Positions 53,989 through 63,550 are shown, numbered from the stretch's first letter. The stretch is DNA of 64,000 nt from Robbsia sp. KACC 23696 (GCF_039852015.1 NZ_CP156627.1:186001-250000), one strand, 5' to 3'. The notes: generated by a model not told the origin, from the sequence alone. Program-made: numbers and translations.

Positions 53989-55275
53989 ATGACCCGCGAT
54001 AACGCCGCCTACACCGCCTTCCGCCAGCAACACGTGCCGCGCGGAGTGGTCACCGCTCACCCGATCTTCGCCGACAGGGCTGCCGGTTCGGAATTGTGGG
54101 ATGTCGAAGGCCGACGCTATATCGACTTCGTCGGCGGCATCGGCGTACAGAATATCGGTCACTCGCATCCGAAGGTGATCGCGGCGGTCCAGGAACAGTT
54201 GACGCGCGTCACGCACGCGGCCTTCCAAGTGGTGGGCTATGACGTCTACGTCGAACTGGCCGCCAAGCTCAATAAGCTCGTGGGGGGCGATACCCCGTAC
54301 AAGACGTTCTTCTCGACGACCGGCGCCGAAGCCGTGGAAAACGCGATCAAGATCGCGCGCGCGCACCGCAACGTACCCGGCGTCATCGCCTTCCGCGGCG
54401 GCTTCCATGGCCGCACCTTGCTAGGTTCGACGCTGACCGGCATGAGCACGCCATACAAGCAGAACTTCGGTCCCTTGGCCGGTGAAGTGTTCCACACGCC
54501 CTATCCGGACGACTATCGCGGCTTCAGCGCCGCCGATGCCATTCGTGCGCTGGAAGACTTGTTCGCGACGCAGATCGCGCCGGAGCGCGTGGCGGCAATC
54601 ATTCTAGAGCCGGTACAAGGCGACGGCGGCTTCCTGTCCGCCGGCAAGGCTTTCATGCAGTCGCTGCGCGCATTGACGCAAGAACACGGCATCGTGCTGA
54701 TTCTCGACGAAGTGCAAGCCGGTTTCGGCCGCACCGGATCGATGTTCGGCTTCCAGCAATTCGGCATTCAGCCGGATCTGGTGACGGTGGCGAAGTCCCT
54801 GGCCGGCGGCCTGCCGCTGTCCGGCGTGGTGGGTCGGGCCGAGTTGATGGATGCGCCGACGCCGGGCGGCCTGGGGGGCACCTATGCGGGCAATCCGCTG
54901 GCCTGCGCCGCCGCGCTGGCGGTGCTGAATGTTTTCGAGACGGAAAACATCCTGGAAAAAGGGCAGGCATTGGGCGAACGGCTGCGCACCGGCTTGCAGC
55001 GGATTGCCGACGCATCGCCGGAGGTCGGCATCGTGCGCGGCGTCGGCCCGATGGTCGCGCTGGAGTTCGTCAAGAACGGCGACCCGTTTCAACCGGACGC
55101 GAACTTCAATCAGGCGGTGATCGATCGTTGCCGCGAACAAGGTCTGCTGGTGATCAAATGCGGCGTGCATCGCAACACGCTGCGCCTGCTCGCACCACTC
55201 AACACGCCGTTGGCGATCGCCGATGAAGCATTGGCAATTCTGGAAAGCGCGGTCGCGCATTGCCGCGCCGCCTGA
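53989..55275 (+). CDS. gabT: 4-aminobutyrate aminotransferase
   Basis: This 428-residue class III aminotransferase has GGAGA nine bases before its ATG. Motifs are FVGGIGVQNIGHSHPKVI, STTGAEAVENAIKIARAH, GGFHGRTLLGSTLTG, LILDEVQAGFGRTG and the PLP lysine Lys269 in TVAKSLAGGLPLSGVVG. These match GabT closely. It transfers the amino group of GABA to 2-oxoglutarate, giving succinate semialdehyde for the gabD product. It is the last gene of the run and is followed by a hairpin. Confidence 0.93.
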   Translation: MTRDNAAYTAFRQQHVPRGVVTAHPIFADRAAGSELWDVEGRRYIDFVGGIGVQNIGHSHPKVIAAVQEQLTRVTHAAFQVVGYDVYVELAAKLNKLVGGDTPYKTFFSTTGAEAVENAIKIARAHRNVPGVIAFRGGFHGRTLLGSTLTGMSTPYKQNFGPLAGEVFHTPYPDDYRGFSAADAIRALEDLFATQIAPERVAAIILEPVQGDGGFLSAGKAFMQSLRALTQEHGIVLILDEVQAGFGRTGSMFGFQQFGIQPDLVTVAKSLAGGLPLSGVVGRAELMDAPTPGGLGGTYAGNPLACAAALAVLNVFETENILEKGQALGERLRTGLQRIADASPEVGIVRGVGPMVALEFVKNGDPFQPDANFNQAVIDRCREQGLLVIKCGVHRNTLRLLAPLNTPLAIADEALAILESAVAHCRAA

Positions 55276-55300
55276 GCGACGCGTTCAAGACGGCGCTGAA

Positions 55301-55326
55301 GCCCAAGGCGCGTTATGTCCTTGGGC
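55301..55326. terminator. Hairpin between convergent gabT and oxidoreductase gene
   Basis: GCCCAAGG (55301-55308) and CCTTGGGC (55319-55326) form an eight-base stem with a ten-base loop. No T-run follows. Confidence 0.55.
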
Positions 55327-55386
55327 GAGTACGACGGATTCGAATGTCGATTGGCGACGACGCGCCCTTTGCACAAGGCCGATCTA

Positions 55387-56343
55387 TCACTGATCCGTTA
55401 AAAACACAATCCGCGCGCGTCCTTCCGACGCCCAGTGGTCGGCCAGCGCCGACAAGGGCGCCGTGGCGATATCGATCTCCAATTTCGCCGGCAAGGCGGC
55501 GTGCAACACGCCATGGATCGATCGCAGCAAGCCTGCCATCGGGACGCTGCCGATACCACTGCCCAGCAACGTGATCGCCGATGCCCGCAACACCGCGCCC
55601 GGCAGGGACAGCTCGCCGCCGCCGATGGATCCGATTTCCACGAAACGCATCGGATAGCTTTCCGGCAGCGCTTTCGCCGCGGTGGTCAGTATCGTCCGCG
55701 CGCTCGGTCCCCAAAGGTAGTCGAGCACGACATCGACACCCTCGGCCAGATGCGGCTTCAGCGCCTCGGCGAGCGCCGCGTCGTCCTGCTCCAGCGACAC
55801 GACGACGTCGGCTCCGATCCGCGCCAGCGCGGCCAACGTGGGCGCATGCCGGCCCGTAGCGATGACCTTGCGCGCGCCAAGGTGCTTGGCGATCTGCACG
55901 GCCAGGCGTCCCGATGCGCCGGTCGCCCCGTTGATCAGCACGACCTCGCCACGGACGAATCCGGCGCGCGCCTGCAATGCCGCCCACGACGACATCCCCG
56001 GGATGGCCAGCGCCGCGGCGACGGCGACATCGAGGCCGTCCGGCAGCGGGACGCACATCGACTCCGGCACGATCGTGCGCTGCGCCATCGCGCCGAACGG
56101 CGCCGGTACGCCGAAGAAATACACCGGCTTGCCGTCCTCGCGCAAGCCCACCCCGTCGACACCGGCGACAAACGGGAAACGCCCGGTCGAAGAATAATGC
56201 GTGCCCGCCGCCTTGCCCCTCGCCAATTGGCTCAGCGCCGACGCGCGCACCTCGATCAGCACCTGTCCCGCCGCCGCGACCGGTTCATCGAAGTCCCGAT
56301 AGCGCGGAAGGGCGCCCGCCTCCACCACCACTGCTGCTTTCAT
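55387..56343 (-). CDS. Quinone oxidoreductase/zinc-type alcohol dehydrogenase-like (MDR) protein
   Basis: The 318-residue product follows the MDR fold: MKAAVVVEAGALPRYRDF, VLIEVRASALSQLARGKAAG, the NADPH-binding VLINGATGASGRLAVQIAKHLGA, and VLDYLWGPSARTIL. The zinc-binding Cys residues of alcohol dehydrogenases are absent, so it is probably a zinc-free quinone reductase-type enzyme. It is divergent to an AraC gene (126 bases between starts), its likely regulator. Confidence 0.87.
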   Translation of the reverse strand: MKAAVVVEAGALPRYRDFDEPVAAAGQVLIEVRASALSQLARGKAAGTHYSSTGRFPFVAGVDGVGLREDGKPVYFFGVPAPFGAMAQRTIVPESMCVPLPDGLDVAVAAALAIPGMSSWAALQARAGFVRGEVVLINGATGASGRLAVQIAKHLGARKVIATGRHAPTLAALARIGADVVVSLEQDDAALAEALKPHLAEGVDVVLDYLWGPSARTILTTAAKALPESYPMRFVEIGSIGGGELSLPGAVLRASAITLLGSGIGSVPMAGLLRSIHGVLHAALPAKLEIDIATAPLSALADHWASEGRARIVFLTDQ

Positions 56344-56469
56344 GATCTTGCCTCGCTGCGTGTAAGGTCGCCGTCTCCCTGTCTGTTGGAGCCCGGTAAG
56401 GTGCCCAGTCTAGGCTTGCGCGGCTGGCCCGACTCCGTTATAAAAGCCAATCGATACCGGATTCCGGCC

Positions 56470-57252
56470 ATGACCACGCCTTTGATTCGCCCCGAACTGA
56501 TTCTCTCGTCGGACGGCCCGTTTCTCGCGGCGGCCGAATTGACGCAGACGGAATCGCGCACGGTGCACGCGCACAGCCACGCGCGCGGGCAGTTGATGGG
56601 GGCGCTGAACGGCCTGGTCTCGGTGGGTATCGAGCGCCAGCAATGGGTCGTGCCGGCAATCCACGCGATCTGGTTGCCGCCGCACGTCGCGCATTCGATT
56701 CGGTCTTACGGACCTTTTTCGGGATGGAGTGTGTTTATCGCGGAGCCGCGCTGTCAGGGTTTGCCGAGCGAACCGCGCGCTTTACGTACGACGCCGCTGC
56801 TACGGGAAGCAGTCCGACGCGCCGCGCAATGGCAAGGCGCCGACATGGCGCCGGCGCAGGTGCGGATCGCCGAAGTCATCCTCGACGAGATCGCGGCATC
56901 GCAAGCCGAGCCGCTCGATTTGCCGAGCCCGCGGGACGCCACGCTCGTGCGCATCACGTCCGCCTTGGCCAGCGATCTATCGGATCCGCGCGGGCTCGAG
57001 GAATGGGCAAGATGGGCGGGCATATCGCCGCGCACCTTGAGCCGACGCTTCCTCGCGGAAACGGGACTGCGGTTCGCGCAGTGGCGGCAGCAGGCGCGCC
57101 TGCTGCGCGCGCTGGAATTGCTTGCCGATGGCGTCAGCGTCACGGCGGTCGCGCTCGAATTGGGTTACGACAACGTCAGCGCCTTCATCGATATGTTCAA
57201 GCGTGCCACGGGGACGACTCCGGGACGTTATGCGCCGACGTCCTCGGCCTGA
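56470..57252 (+). CDS. AraC-family regulator with cupin N-terminus
   Basis: The 260-residue product from ATG 56470 has an AraC_binding cupin (VHAHSHARGQLMGALNGLVSV, WVVPAIHAIWLPPHVAHSIR) and a C-terminal double HTH (LEEWARWAGISPRTLSRRFL and GVSVTAVALELGYDNVSAFI, ending TGTTPGRY). The layout matches the NimR/YdeO-like group that controls a neighbouring efflux or reductase gene. It is divergent to the MDR gene. Confidence 0.92.
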   Translation: MTTPLIRPELILSSDGPFLAAAELTQTESRTVHAHSHARGQLMGALNGLVSVGIERQQWVVPAIHAIWLPPHVAHSIRSYGPFSGWSVFIAEPRCQGLPSEPRALRTTPLLREAVRRAAQWQGADMAPAQVRIAEVILDEIAASQAEPLDLPSPRDATLVRITSALASDLSDPRGLEEWARWAGISPRTLSRRFLAETGLRFAQWRQQARLLRALELLADGVSVTAVALELGYDNVSAFIDMFKRATGTTPGRYAPTSSA

Positions 57253-57296
57253 GCAGCGTGTCGTAGTCGGCCCTCCCTATCGCGGCCGGCCCCGAA

Positions 57297-58877
57297 TCAT
57301 TCCGTCGTCTTCGGTTGCGTCGGATGCAGCGTCTCCGCCAGTCGCGCGTCCGCCGCCTGCGATTGCGCCGCCGCCCGTTTCGCCGCGTCACCCCAACCGC
57401 CGCCGAGCGCTTGGAACACCGCCACCTGATCGCTCAACACCTCGCCCGCGGCAGCGATACGTTGCTGCGCGCTGGACGCTGCGGTACGTTGCGCCTCGAG
57501 CAGATCGAGGAACGGCGTGGCGCCGAACCGATAGAGACGCTGGGCCTGCGCAAGCGCCAGCTGACTGTGCGTGTCCAACTGCGTGATCGCCTGCTGCCGA
57601 TCGAGCGCGCGCGCGTAGTTCTCCAGCGCGCTGTCGGCCTCCTTCAAGGCATTCAGCACGGTAGCGTCGTAGGCAGACAGTGCGCCCGCCGTATTGGCCC
57701 GTTGCGCGCGAATCTGCGCCCGTGCCGTCGCGATGTTCGGGAAGGTCCAATGCATCATCGGGCCGATGCTCCAGGTCCGCCCGCTCGACTGCAACGTCGA
57801 GCCGATCGTCGTGCCTTCGCCGCCAACGCCGATGCCCAGACTGACCGACGGATATAACTGCGCCACCGCCACGCCGATGTCGGCCGTGGACGCCGCCAAG
57901 GTCCGTTCGGCTTCGGCGACATCGGGACGACGGCGCAGCAGCGGCATGCCATCGCCTACCGGCATCGGCTGCGCCAAGACCGGCAAGGTCTGGCAATCGG
58001 CGGCGGCGGCCGGAAAGCGCGTCGGATCGCGCCCCAGCAATACCGCCAAGGCATACAGGCCGGTCTGTCGCTGCGCTTCGATCGGCGGGAGCGCGGCCTG
58101 CTGCGTATCCACCTGCGCCTCGGCGCGCAATTGGTCCAGCGTCGACGCCGCGCCACGCGCCGCCAGTTGCGTCGTCACGCGCGCCTGATCCTGGGCGATG
58201 CGCAGTTGCTGCTTCGCATTCGCAAGCGATGCATTCGCCTGGCAAACGAGCGCATAGGCGCTGACCGTCTTGGCGACGACGGTCAATTGGCTGGCGGCGT
58301 AGGCGTATTGTTGCGCCTGGACCGTGGCATCGGCCGCTTCCACCGCACGATGTAAGCGGCCCGCCAGGTCGACGTCGTAGGCGACGTTGAAATTCCACTC
58401 CGCGACGTTATGCCGATATAAACCGCTCGCGCCGTAGACGTTGCCGCGCTCGCGCGCATACTGCGCCCCCAGCGATGTCGTCGGCAACCACGCCGCGCGC
58501 GCCTGGTCCAATGCGCCTTGCGCCGCATCGAGATGCGCGGCCGCGCTGCGCAAGGTGCGGTTGGCCGTCAACGCCTCCTCGACGATCGCATTTAACGCCG
58601 GCGCGTCGTATAGATGCCACCAGTCGTCCGGCATCGCCTGCGGTGTAAACGCGGTGCGCTGCCCCTGGGGCGCCGTGACCGCATCGCGCGCATCGGCCGG
58701 CGCGGTCGGCGCGTGGTAGTCCGGTCCGACCGGATGGAAATAGCCGCAGGCACCCACTCCGAGGCTTGCCGCGCACGTCAACGCCCACACGATCGGACGC
58801 ATCAACGAATGCATCAGCGGACGCCGCGATGAACGCAACGGCGAGCGCGTCATCAGCCGGCGATATGCCGCCCTCAT
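57297..58877 (-). CDS. Efflux outer-membrane lipoprotein (NodT/OprM-like)
   Basis: The ATG at 58877 overlaps the upstream stop (ATGA) and gives 526 residues; an internal ATG at 58814 (MHSLMRPIVWAL) would leave a more normal signal peptide. Lipobox SLGVGAC precedes a mature part with PVGPDYHAP, DDWWHLYDAPALNAIVEEALTAN-type wording and two OEP repeats (AAHLDAAQGALDQARA, DVAEAERTLAASTADIG, SLGIGVGGEG). It forms the outer-membrane channel for the HlyD-FUSC pump upstream. Confidence 0.92.
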   Translation of the reverse strand: MRAAYRRLMTRSPLRSSRRPLMHSLMRPIVWALTCAASLGVGACGYFHPVGPDYHAPTAPADARDAVTAPQGQRTAFTPQAMPDDWWHLYDAPALNAIVEEALTANRTLRSAAAHLDAAQGALDQARAAWLPTTSLGAQYARERGNVYGASGLYRHNVAEWNFNVAYDVDLAGRLHRAVEAADATVQAQQYAYAASQLTVVAKTVSAYALVCQANASLANAKQQLRIAQDQARVTTQLAARGAASTLDQLRAEAQVDTQQAALPPIEAQRQTGLYALAVLLGRDPTRFPAAAADCQTLPVLAQPMPVGDGMPLLRRRPDVAEAERTLAASTADIGVAVAQLYPSVSLGIGVGGEGTTIGSTLQSSGRTWSIGPMMHWTFPNIATARAQIRAQRANTAGALSAYDATVLNALKEADSALENYARALDRQQAITQLDTHSQLALAQAQRLYRFGATPFLDLLEAQRTAASSAQQRIAAAGEVLSDQVAVFQALGGGWGDAAKRAAAQSQAADARLAETLHPTQPKTTE

Positions 58878-59944
58878 GGCCGCCCTCCGGTGCTGGCCGG
58901 CTCAGGCGGCTGCGACCGCTGCGCTGGCGGCATCAACGAAGCGCCGCGCGTGCCAAATGTGCCAGCCGCGTCGGACGCCCCCAATGCGCTGCTCGACGGC
59001 GTCGGGGCCAGCTCGGTGCCGACGCCGCCCGACGCAACAATGCGTCCATCCTCGCCCCGCTGGCCGCTCAGAATCTCGACGGTCGCGGAGCGACCGGAGA
59101 GCAGCAGTTGCCCATCGGGCAGCGCATCGAGCGTGATCCAGACCGGCACGCGTTGGGCCAGCCGCACCCAGGCGAAATTCGGATCGACCTTCGGCAGCAA
59201 GTCCGTCGCGGTGGCGGTTTCGGAATCGCTGATACCGCCGACGATGCTCGTGACATGGCCATACAGCGGCGTCTTCTCCCCCATCAAGACAATCCGCGCG
59301 CGATCGCCGATATGGATGCCGCGCAAGCGTGTCTCCTGGAAGAAGCCCTCGACGCGCAAAGAAGCCGTATCGATCAGCGCCAGCATGCCTGTTCCCGCCG
59401 CGACGAAACGGCCCGGATGCAAGGTGACATTGGTGACGATGCCGTCCACTGGCGCGACCACGGTCGCGCGCTGCAGATCGAGGCGCGCAGAAGCCAGGCC
59501 GGCTTCTGCCTGCTCGACCTGCGCACGTGCCGCACGCAAGGCGTTATCGGATTGATCGACATTCTGTTGCGCGACGAGACCGCGCAAGGCAGCGTTCCGG
59601 CTCGCCTGTTGGCGCGCATACACCCATTGCGCACGCGCGGAATCGAGCGTCGCCTGCGCCTTGCTCAAGGCGATCTCGAAACGCTGCGGGTCGACTTTGA
59701 AGAGCACCTGTCCGCGTTTCACCGGCATATTGCCGTGGACATCGACCTCGGTCAGCAGGCCGCTGACATCGGTCGCGACATCGATGACGTCGGCGCGAAT
59801 ATGACCGTCGCGGGTGCGCGGCGCCAGTTCGTAGTAGTGCCAGACATAATTGGCCATCAGCAATGCCGCCACCACGATAAAACAGGTGAGCAGGATGCGA
59901 AAGCCGATGGTCACGGCTCGGGTCTGTCGAGAGGTCAGATGCAC
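58874..59944 (-). CDS. HlyD-family efflux periplasmic adaptor
   Basis: The GTG start at 59944 gives 356 residues. One N-terminal span (GFRILLTCFIVVAALLMANYVW) leads to an AaeA/EmrA-like adaptor: DGHIRADVIDVATDVSGLLTEV, a helical hairpin (about 80-160), ATVVAPVDGIVTNVTLHPGRFV and GDRARIVLMGEKTPLYG. The C-terminus is a Ser/Gly/Pro-rich tail. It links the FUSC pump to the NodT channel. Confidence 0.92.
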   Translation of the reverse strand: MHLTSRQTRAVTIGFRILLTCFIVVAALLMANYVWHYYELAPRTRDGHIRADVIDVATDVSGLLTEVDVHGNMPVKRGQVLFKVDPQRFEIALSKAQATLDSARAQWVYARQQASRNAALRGLVAQQNVDQSDNALRAARAQVEQAEAGLASARLDLQRATVVAPVDGIVTNVTLHPGRFVAAGTGMLALIDTASLRVEGFFQETRLRGIHIGDRARIVLMGEKTPLYGHVTSIVGGISDSETATATDLLPKVDPNFAWVRLAQRVPVWITLDALPDGQLLLSGRSATVEILSGQRGEDGRIVASGGVGTELAPTPSSSALGASDAAGTFGTRGASLMPPAQRSQPPEPASTGGRP

Positions 59945-60062
59945 GGCGGTCCAGAAAGCGGAAAAAGGTGAAACAGATCGGGTAGATCGAGTACGTCGGC
60001 AAGAGGCCGACGTCTCGACCGGTATGGACCATCGACAGCTTTATCGAGACAAGCCCGGTGCG

Positions 60063-60326
60063 CTAGTGCAAAGCAAGGGACAACTGCGCCGCGGCCCACA
60101 CGGCAGTTAGCGGCGTACCGCTCATCCATAAAACGACAAAGCCCAACAAGATCATGTAGAGGCCGACTTCCACGAGGCCGCGGTGCCAGAACAGCGCCAG
60201 GATGCCGAACCGGTCGAGCAGCCATCGCACGAGGAACAACAACAGAAACACCAGGATCACCTGGAGCACGAAGGTCGGTAGATAAATACCGAGCACATCG
60301 ACTTGGTCCACCCCGCCGCCGTTCAT
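60063..60326 (-). CDS. DUF1656 small membrane protein
   Basis: The ATG at 60326 overlaps the FUSC stop (ATGA). The 87-residue product has two spans (FVLQVILVFLLLFLVRWLL and EVGLYMILLGFVVLWMSG), as in AaeX/DUF1656 proteins, which are always next to FUSC/HlyD pump genes. Its function is unknown; it may help assemble the pump. Confidence 0.9.
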   Translation of the reverse strand: MNGGGVDQVDVLGIYLPTFVLQVILVFLLLFLVRWLLDRFGILALFWHRGLVEVGLYMILLGFVVLWMSGTPLTAVWAAAQLSLALH

Positions 60327-62524
60327 GCTTTGTCTCCCGACGGTGTCGCGCCCGGCGCCATCGCCTCGGGATACAGCGCCAGCCGTAAATCGGCCAGCGC
60401 GCATTCGGCCGCGTCGGGCACCGCGCGGCTTGCCGCCAGACGTGCATCGATCCAGGCCCAGGGCGTCGGCACGCCGGTGCCCGATTGCGTAGCGGTCAGC
60501 CAGGCAGCGGCGCGTTCGGTCGCCGAGACATTGGCATGCTCGATCGTACGGGCAGCCGCCTCGACGCCGCGCGCGCCGGCGCGTTGTCGCCATAAGGGAC
60601 GCTTCGCGGCTTCCTCGACAGACTGCGCTTCGGCGCGAGCCATCGGGGCAACGCTCCCGCGCTGAGCATCAGGCGCGCTCGGCCCCAGCCCCGCGACATA
60701 CGCGGCCTGCCCCACGCGTACCTGGCGCAACGTGGCCACGACGATCAGCCGCTGCTGCGCGGGGGTCGTGGCGGCAAACTGCGGGAACAGCACGACCAGG
60801 CGATCCAGCATCCGCCAGCCATAGGAACAGGCCTCTTCATGGCGGACATCGGCGCGCGGCCGATTCAGCGCGCGCAGCAGATCCAACAAATCCAACCAGC
60901 CCTCGCGAATCAAGCGCCGCGCCACGCCGCCCGACGGCAGACGCACCAGCAGCACCATCCACATCAGCGCGGTGCACAAGCCGATCGCGAGACCCATGAC
61001 GCTGTTCAACAGCGCCGGCAAATCCACGCCCGGCCCGTTATTGCCCAAGCGAAGCATGGCCATCGGCAAGACGGCAAACAGGACATTCGGCGGATTCGGC
61101 ACGAAAATGCCGAGTACGAACAAGGCGGGGAACAAGGCGATCGCGACCGCCGGAAACGCGCTGGTCAAAGGCAGCACGACGCAGACATAGATGCCGACGA
61201 TCACCATCGCGATGGCAACGATGCGCGCGACTTTCGAGATGACGGCCACGGGATCGGGCGCGCGGCCGGAGACGACGAAGAACACCGAACTCAATAGCAT
61301 GCCGAACGCCGCGTAGCCGGACACCCAGCCGAACGTCAGCCACAACAAAGCAAAGGTTCCGAGATGACACAACAATCCGGCGACGACGCGAAGGCTATAT
61401 CCCACATCCAACGGGGCGAGCGTGCTGGGCGTCGCGGAAAAACCGTCCGGCAGACGCAGTCGCGCGGGGCGCAGCGCCGCCAGGCTGCGCTGCGCAATGC
61501 CGATAAGCCACCACGCCGCGAACAAGCGCCGCAATTGGCGCTGCTGCAGATGATGCAGCGTCTGCAACCAAGCGGCGCGTTCGGTGCCTTCGTGCAAGGC
61601 GTTTTCCGCATCCGACGACGCGGCGAGCGCGGCGAGTGCGGTCTCGCCGCCACGGAAATGATGATAAACCGCACGCGCCTGATCCCGCCGCGTCCCGTTT
61701 TCGATCCACGCCGCCAGTGCCTCTCGCGTCGCCATATCGAGGGGAGCAAGGGGCGCGCTGCCGCCGAGCCGGCCCTCGCGCAGATGCGTGTCGATATCGC
61801 GCAACGTGCTGAGAATGCTCAGCGTACGCAGGCCGCGCGTGCGAATGATTTCGGCGGCACGACGGCGACGCGCGCCGAAGCTGACCGAGTCGAAAGGCAG
61901 ATAGGATGCCAGCGGATCGATCTGCGCCATCGTCTTCAGCACGGCGGCAAAGGCCTTGTCGTCGGGCGGCATCCCACGCAGCACCGCCACCGTCACCTCG
62001 CGCAACGACGTCAACCAGTTGGACACCGCCGCGCGAACGCCCTGCGCGCCGCTAGTGGGGAAAATCAGCGAATCGACCAGAAACAAGGCGGAGGCGCCCA
62101 CGACGATATCCTGTATCCGATGCATCGCGCGCAACAGCACCGCATCGGGCGTCGTCAGGCCGGGCAAGGCGACGAGCAGGCAGGTCACCCCGCCGATCAT
62201 GAAGCCGTAGAAGCTCGGCAACCGGTCGCGCAAGGCAAAAAAACCGGCGAGCGCCATCGCGCCGAATAGCGACAACAACATCGCCAGTTGCGACGTGGCC
62301 ATCTCGAAAGCGATGAAGACGCCGATCAAGGCGCCGCAGACCGAACCGGTCAACATATACGCCCATTTCTGCCGCATCGCTCCGCTGGAATCGAGCGCGA
62401 GGATGTAGACCGTCATCATGGTCCAATACGGATAGTCGAAACTGCGCGAAAAAGCGATGTATAAGGCCAGCATCGCGGCCAGATACAGTTTGCAGGACAG
62501 CAGTAGACGCCCGGGACGGATCAA
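60323..62524 (-). CDS. FUSC-family efflux inner-membrane protein
   Basis: A TTG at 62524 (MIRPGRLLLSCKLYLAAML) gives 733 residues; no ATG or GTG is available in this frame back to the next stop upstream. The membrane part has AAMLALYIAFSRSFDYPYWTMMTVYI and SFYGFMIGGVTCLLVALPGL, a second bundle near 390-540, and a C-terminal helical part. The bases just before the TTG include an eight-A run. Another frame (MFYIDLRHTASLTPK to SSRKKT-stop) ends exactly there, so the true start may lie across a frameshift. It heads the FUSC-DUF1656-HlyD-NodT operon. Confidence 0.87.
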   Translation of the reverse strand: MIRPGRLLLSCKLYLAAMLALYIAFSRSFDYPYWTMMTVYILALDSSGAMRQKWAYMLTGSVCGALIGVFIAFEMATSQLAMLLSLFGAMALAGFFALRDRLPSFYGFMIGGVTCLLVALPGLTTPDAVLLRAMHRIQDIVVGASALFLVDSLIFPTSGAQGVRAAVSNWLTSLREVTVAVLRGMPPDDKAFAAVLKTMAQIDPLASYLPFDSVSFGARRRRAAEIIRTRGLRTLSILSTLRDIDTHLREGRLGGSAPLAPLDMATREALAAWIENGTRRDQARAVYHHFRGGETALAALAASSDAENALHEGTERAAWLQTLHHLQQRQLRRLFAAWWLIGIAQRSLAALRPARLRLPDGFSATPSTLAPLDVGYSLRVVAGLLCHLGTFALLWLTFGWVSGYAAFGMLLSSVFFVVSGRAPDPVAVISKVARIVAIAMVIVGIYVCVVLPLTSAFPAVAIALFPALFVLGIFVPNPPNVLFAVLPMAMLRLGNNGPGVDLPALLNSVMGLAIGLCTALMWMVLLVRLPSGGVARRLIREGWLDLLDLLRALNRPRADVRHEEACSYGWRMLDRLVVLFPQFAATTPAQQRLIVVATLRQVRVGQAAYVAGLGPSAPDAQRGSVAPMARAEAQSVEEAAKRPLWRQRAGARGVEAAARTIEHANVSATERAAAWLTATQSGTGVPTPWAWIDARLAASRAVPDAAECALADLRLALYPEAMAPGATPSGDKA

Positions 62525-62817
62525 GTTTTTTTTCTGGATGAAAGGGGGAAAGTCGGCGCGATACGCGGTGCTTTCGGCGTCAGAGATGCCGTATGCCGCA
62601 AATCAATATAAAACATTTGCCTGGGAAGTGCTCTTAAGGGGGCAGGCGTCGACGCGGCGTCGCGTCCGGAACGGCACTGTTTTGGCCGCGCGCACGTGGA
62701 CCGCACGGCGCCGAAGGGCCGCCAGAGCAAGTGGCGCTCGCGCAGAGCAATGGGCAAGCAGGGGAAAGTGCGAATGGATGCGGCGCATCGCCGCACGACC
62801 GCGGGAGGCTTCGCGGA
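62525..62817. other. Upstream region of the FUSC operon
   Basis: This stretch holds a reverse-strand frame (62521-62796) that ends at the A8 run and may be the true N-terminus of the FUSC protein or simply a leader. An AT-rich patch near 62597-62615 (AATATAAAACA) is the most promoter-like part. Confidence 0.4.
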
Positions 62818-63522
62818 CTACGGGCCGAACCGGAAGGTGCGAGCGGACATCGGATGGTGAATATTACTGCCGACGAATGGCGGGAATTGTTCGAAATCCT
62901 GGCGCATCCGATGGCGCACCGGCGAATGCATCGCCTCGGTAATGGCCACCGCGCTGTCGAACATCAGCTTGTTTCGCTGCATATAATGCACGCGCCGCCA
63001 CGGCATGGCGTCGAGCCAGTCGAGCCGCGTAAAGATCTCGATTTCCCGCACGCCGGGGAAATCGAACATGATTTGCGGATGATGCGTGAGGTAGTAATTG
63101 ATCCACGCATCGAAGTCCTCGGCGTGTCCCGGATAGTGCACGAGGAATTGACAGGGAAGCGCACCCTCCGCCACGGCGGGCGTCGGATCGGCGACCGGAA
63201 ACGGACGACGCAGCATCACCTGCTGTTCGACATCGCACGCGGCGAATATCGGCGGCAGCGCCTGCGCGGCGACATGCAGATGGCCCGCCTCCGCGATCGC
63301 CGCTTCGAGCATCTCGATTTTCTCGAAATCCAATTGCATCGCGAACGTCGGCGATGGACCGTCATCGGTGTAGAAATCCGAAGCCGACTCCGGCGTGTAA
63401 TACCGTGCCCGCCCCAGGCCCGGCGTGGCGTTCACCATCGATATGAGCTGCTGGACGGCGGCGGCGTCGATACGGAGCGCCGCATCGGGATGCCGGAAAG
63501 TGACAAGATAGGAAAACCGCAT
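62818..63522 (-). CDS. Hypothetical protein, EthD-like ferredoxin-fold repeats
   Basis: This 234-residue cytosolic protein has two similar halves reading like dimeric alpha/beta-barrel (EthD-type) domains: MRFSYLVTFRHPDAAL...FAMQLDFEKIEMLEAAI and CQFLVHYPGHAEDFDAWINYYL...IEIFTRLDWLDA. The second half matches EthD-family wording (YL-THHP, FPGVREIEIFTR). EthD proteins are accessory or catalytic in breakdown of aromatic or ether compounds; none is shown here. It is 28 bases downstream of the asparaginase stop, probably in one transcript. Confidence 0.65.
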   Translation of the reverse strand: MRFSYLVTFRHPDAALRIDAAAVQQLISMVNATPGLGRARYYTPESASDFYTDDGPSPTFAMQLDFEKIEMLEAAIAEAGHLHVAAQALPPIFAACDVEQQVMLRRPFPVADPTPAVAEGALPCQFLVHYPGHAEDFDAWINYYLTHHPQIMFDFPGVREIEIFTRLDWLDAMPWRRVHYMQRNKLMFDSAVAITEAMHSPVRHRMRQDFEQFPPFVGSNIHHPMSARTFRFGP

Positions 63523-63550
63523 CGTGCATCTCCAGGTTCGAGCACCGTGC

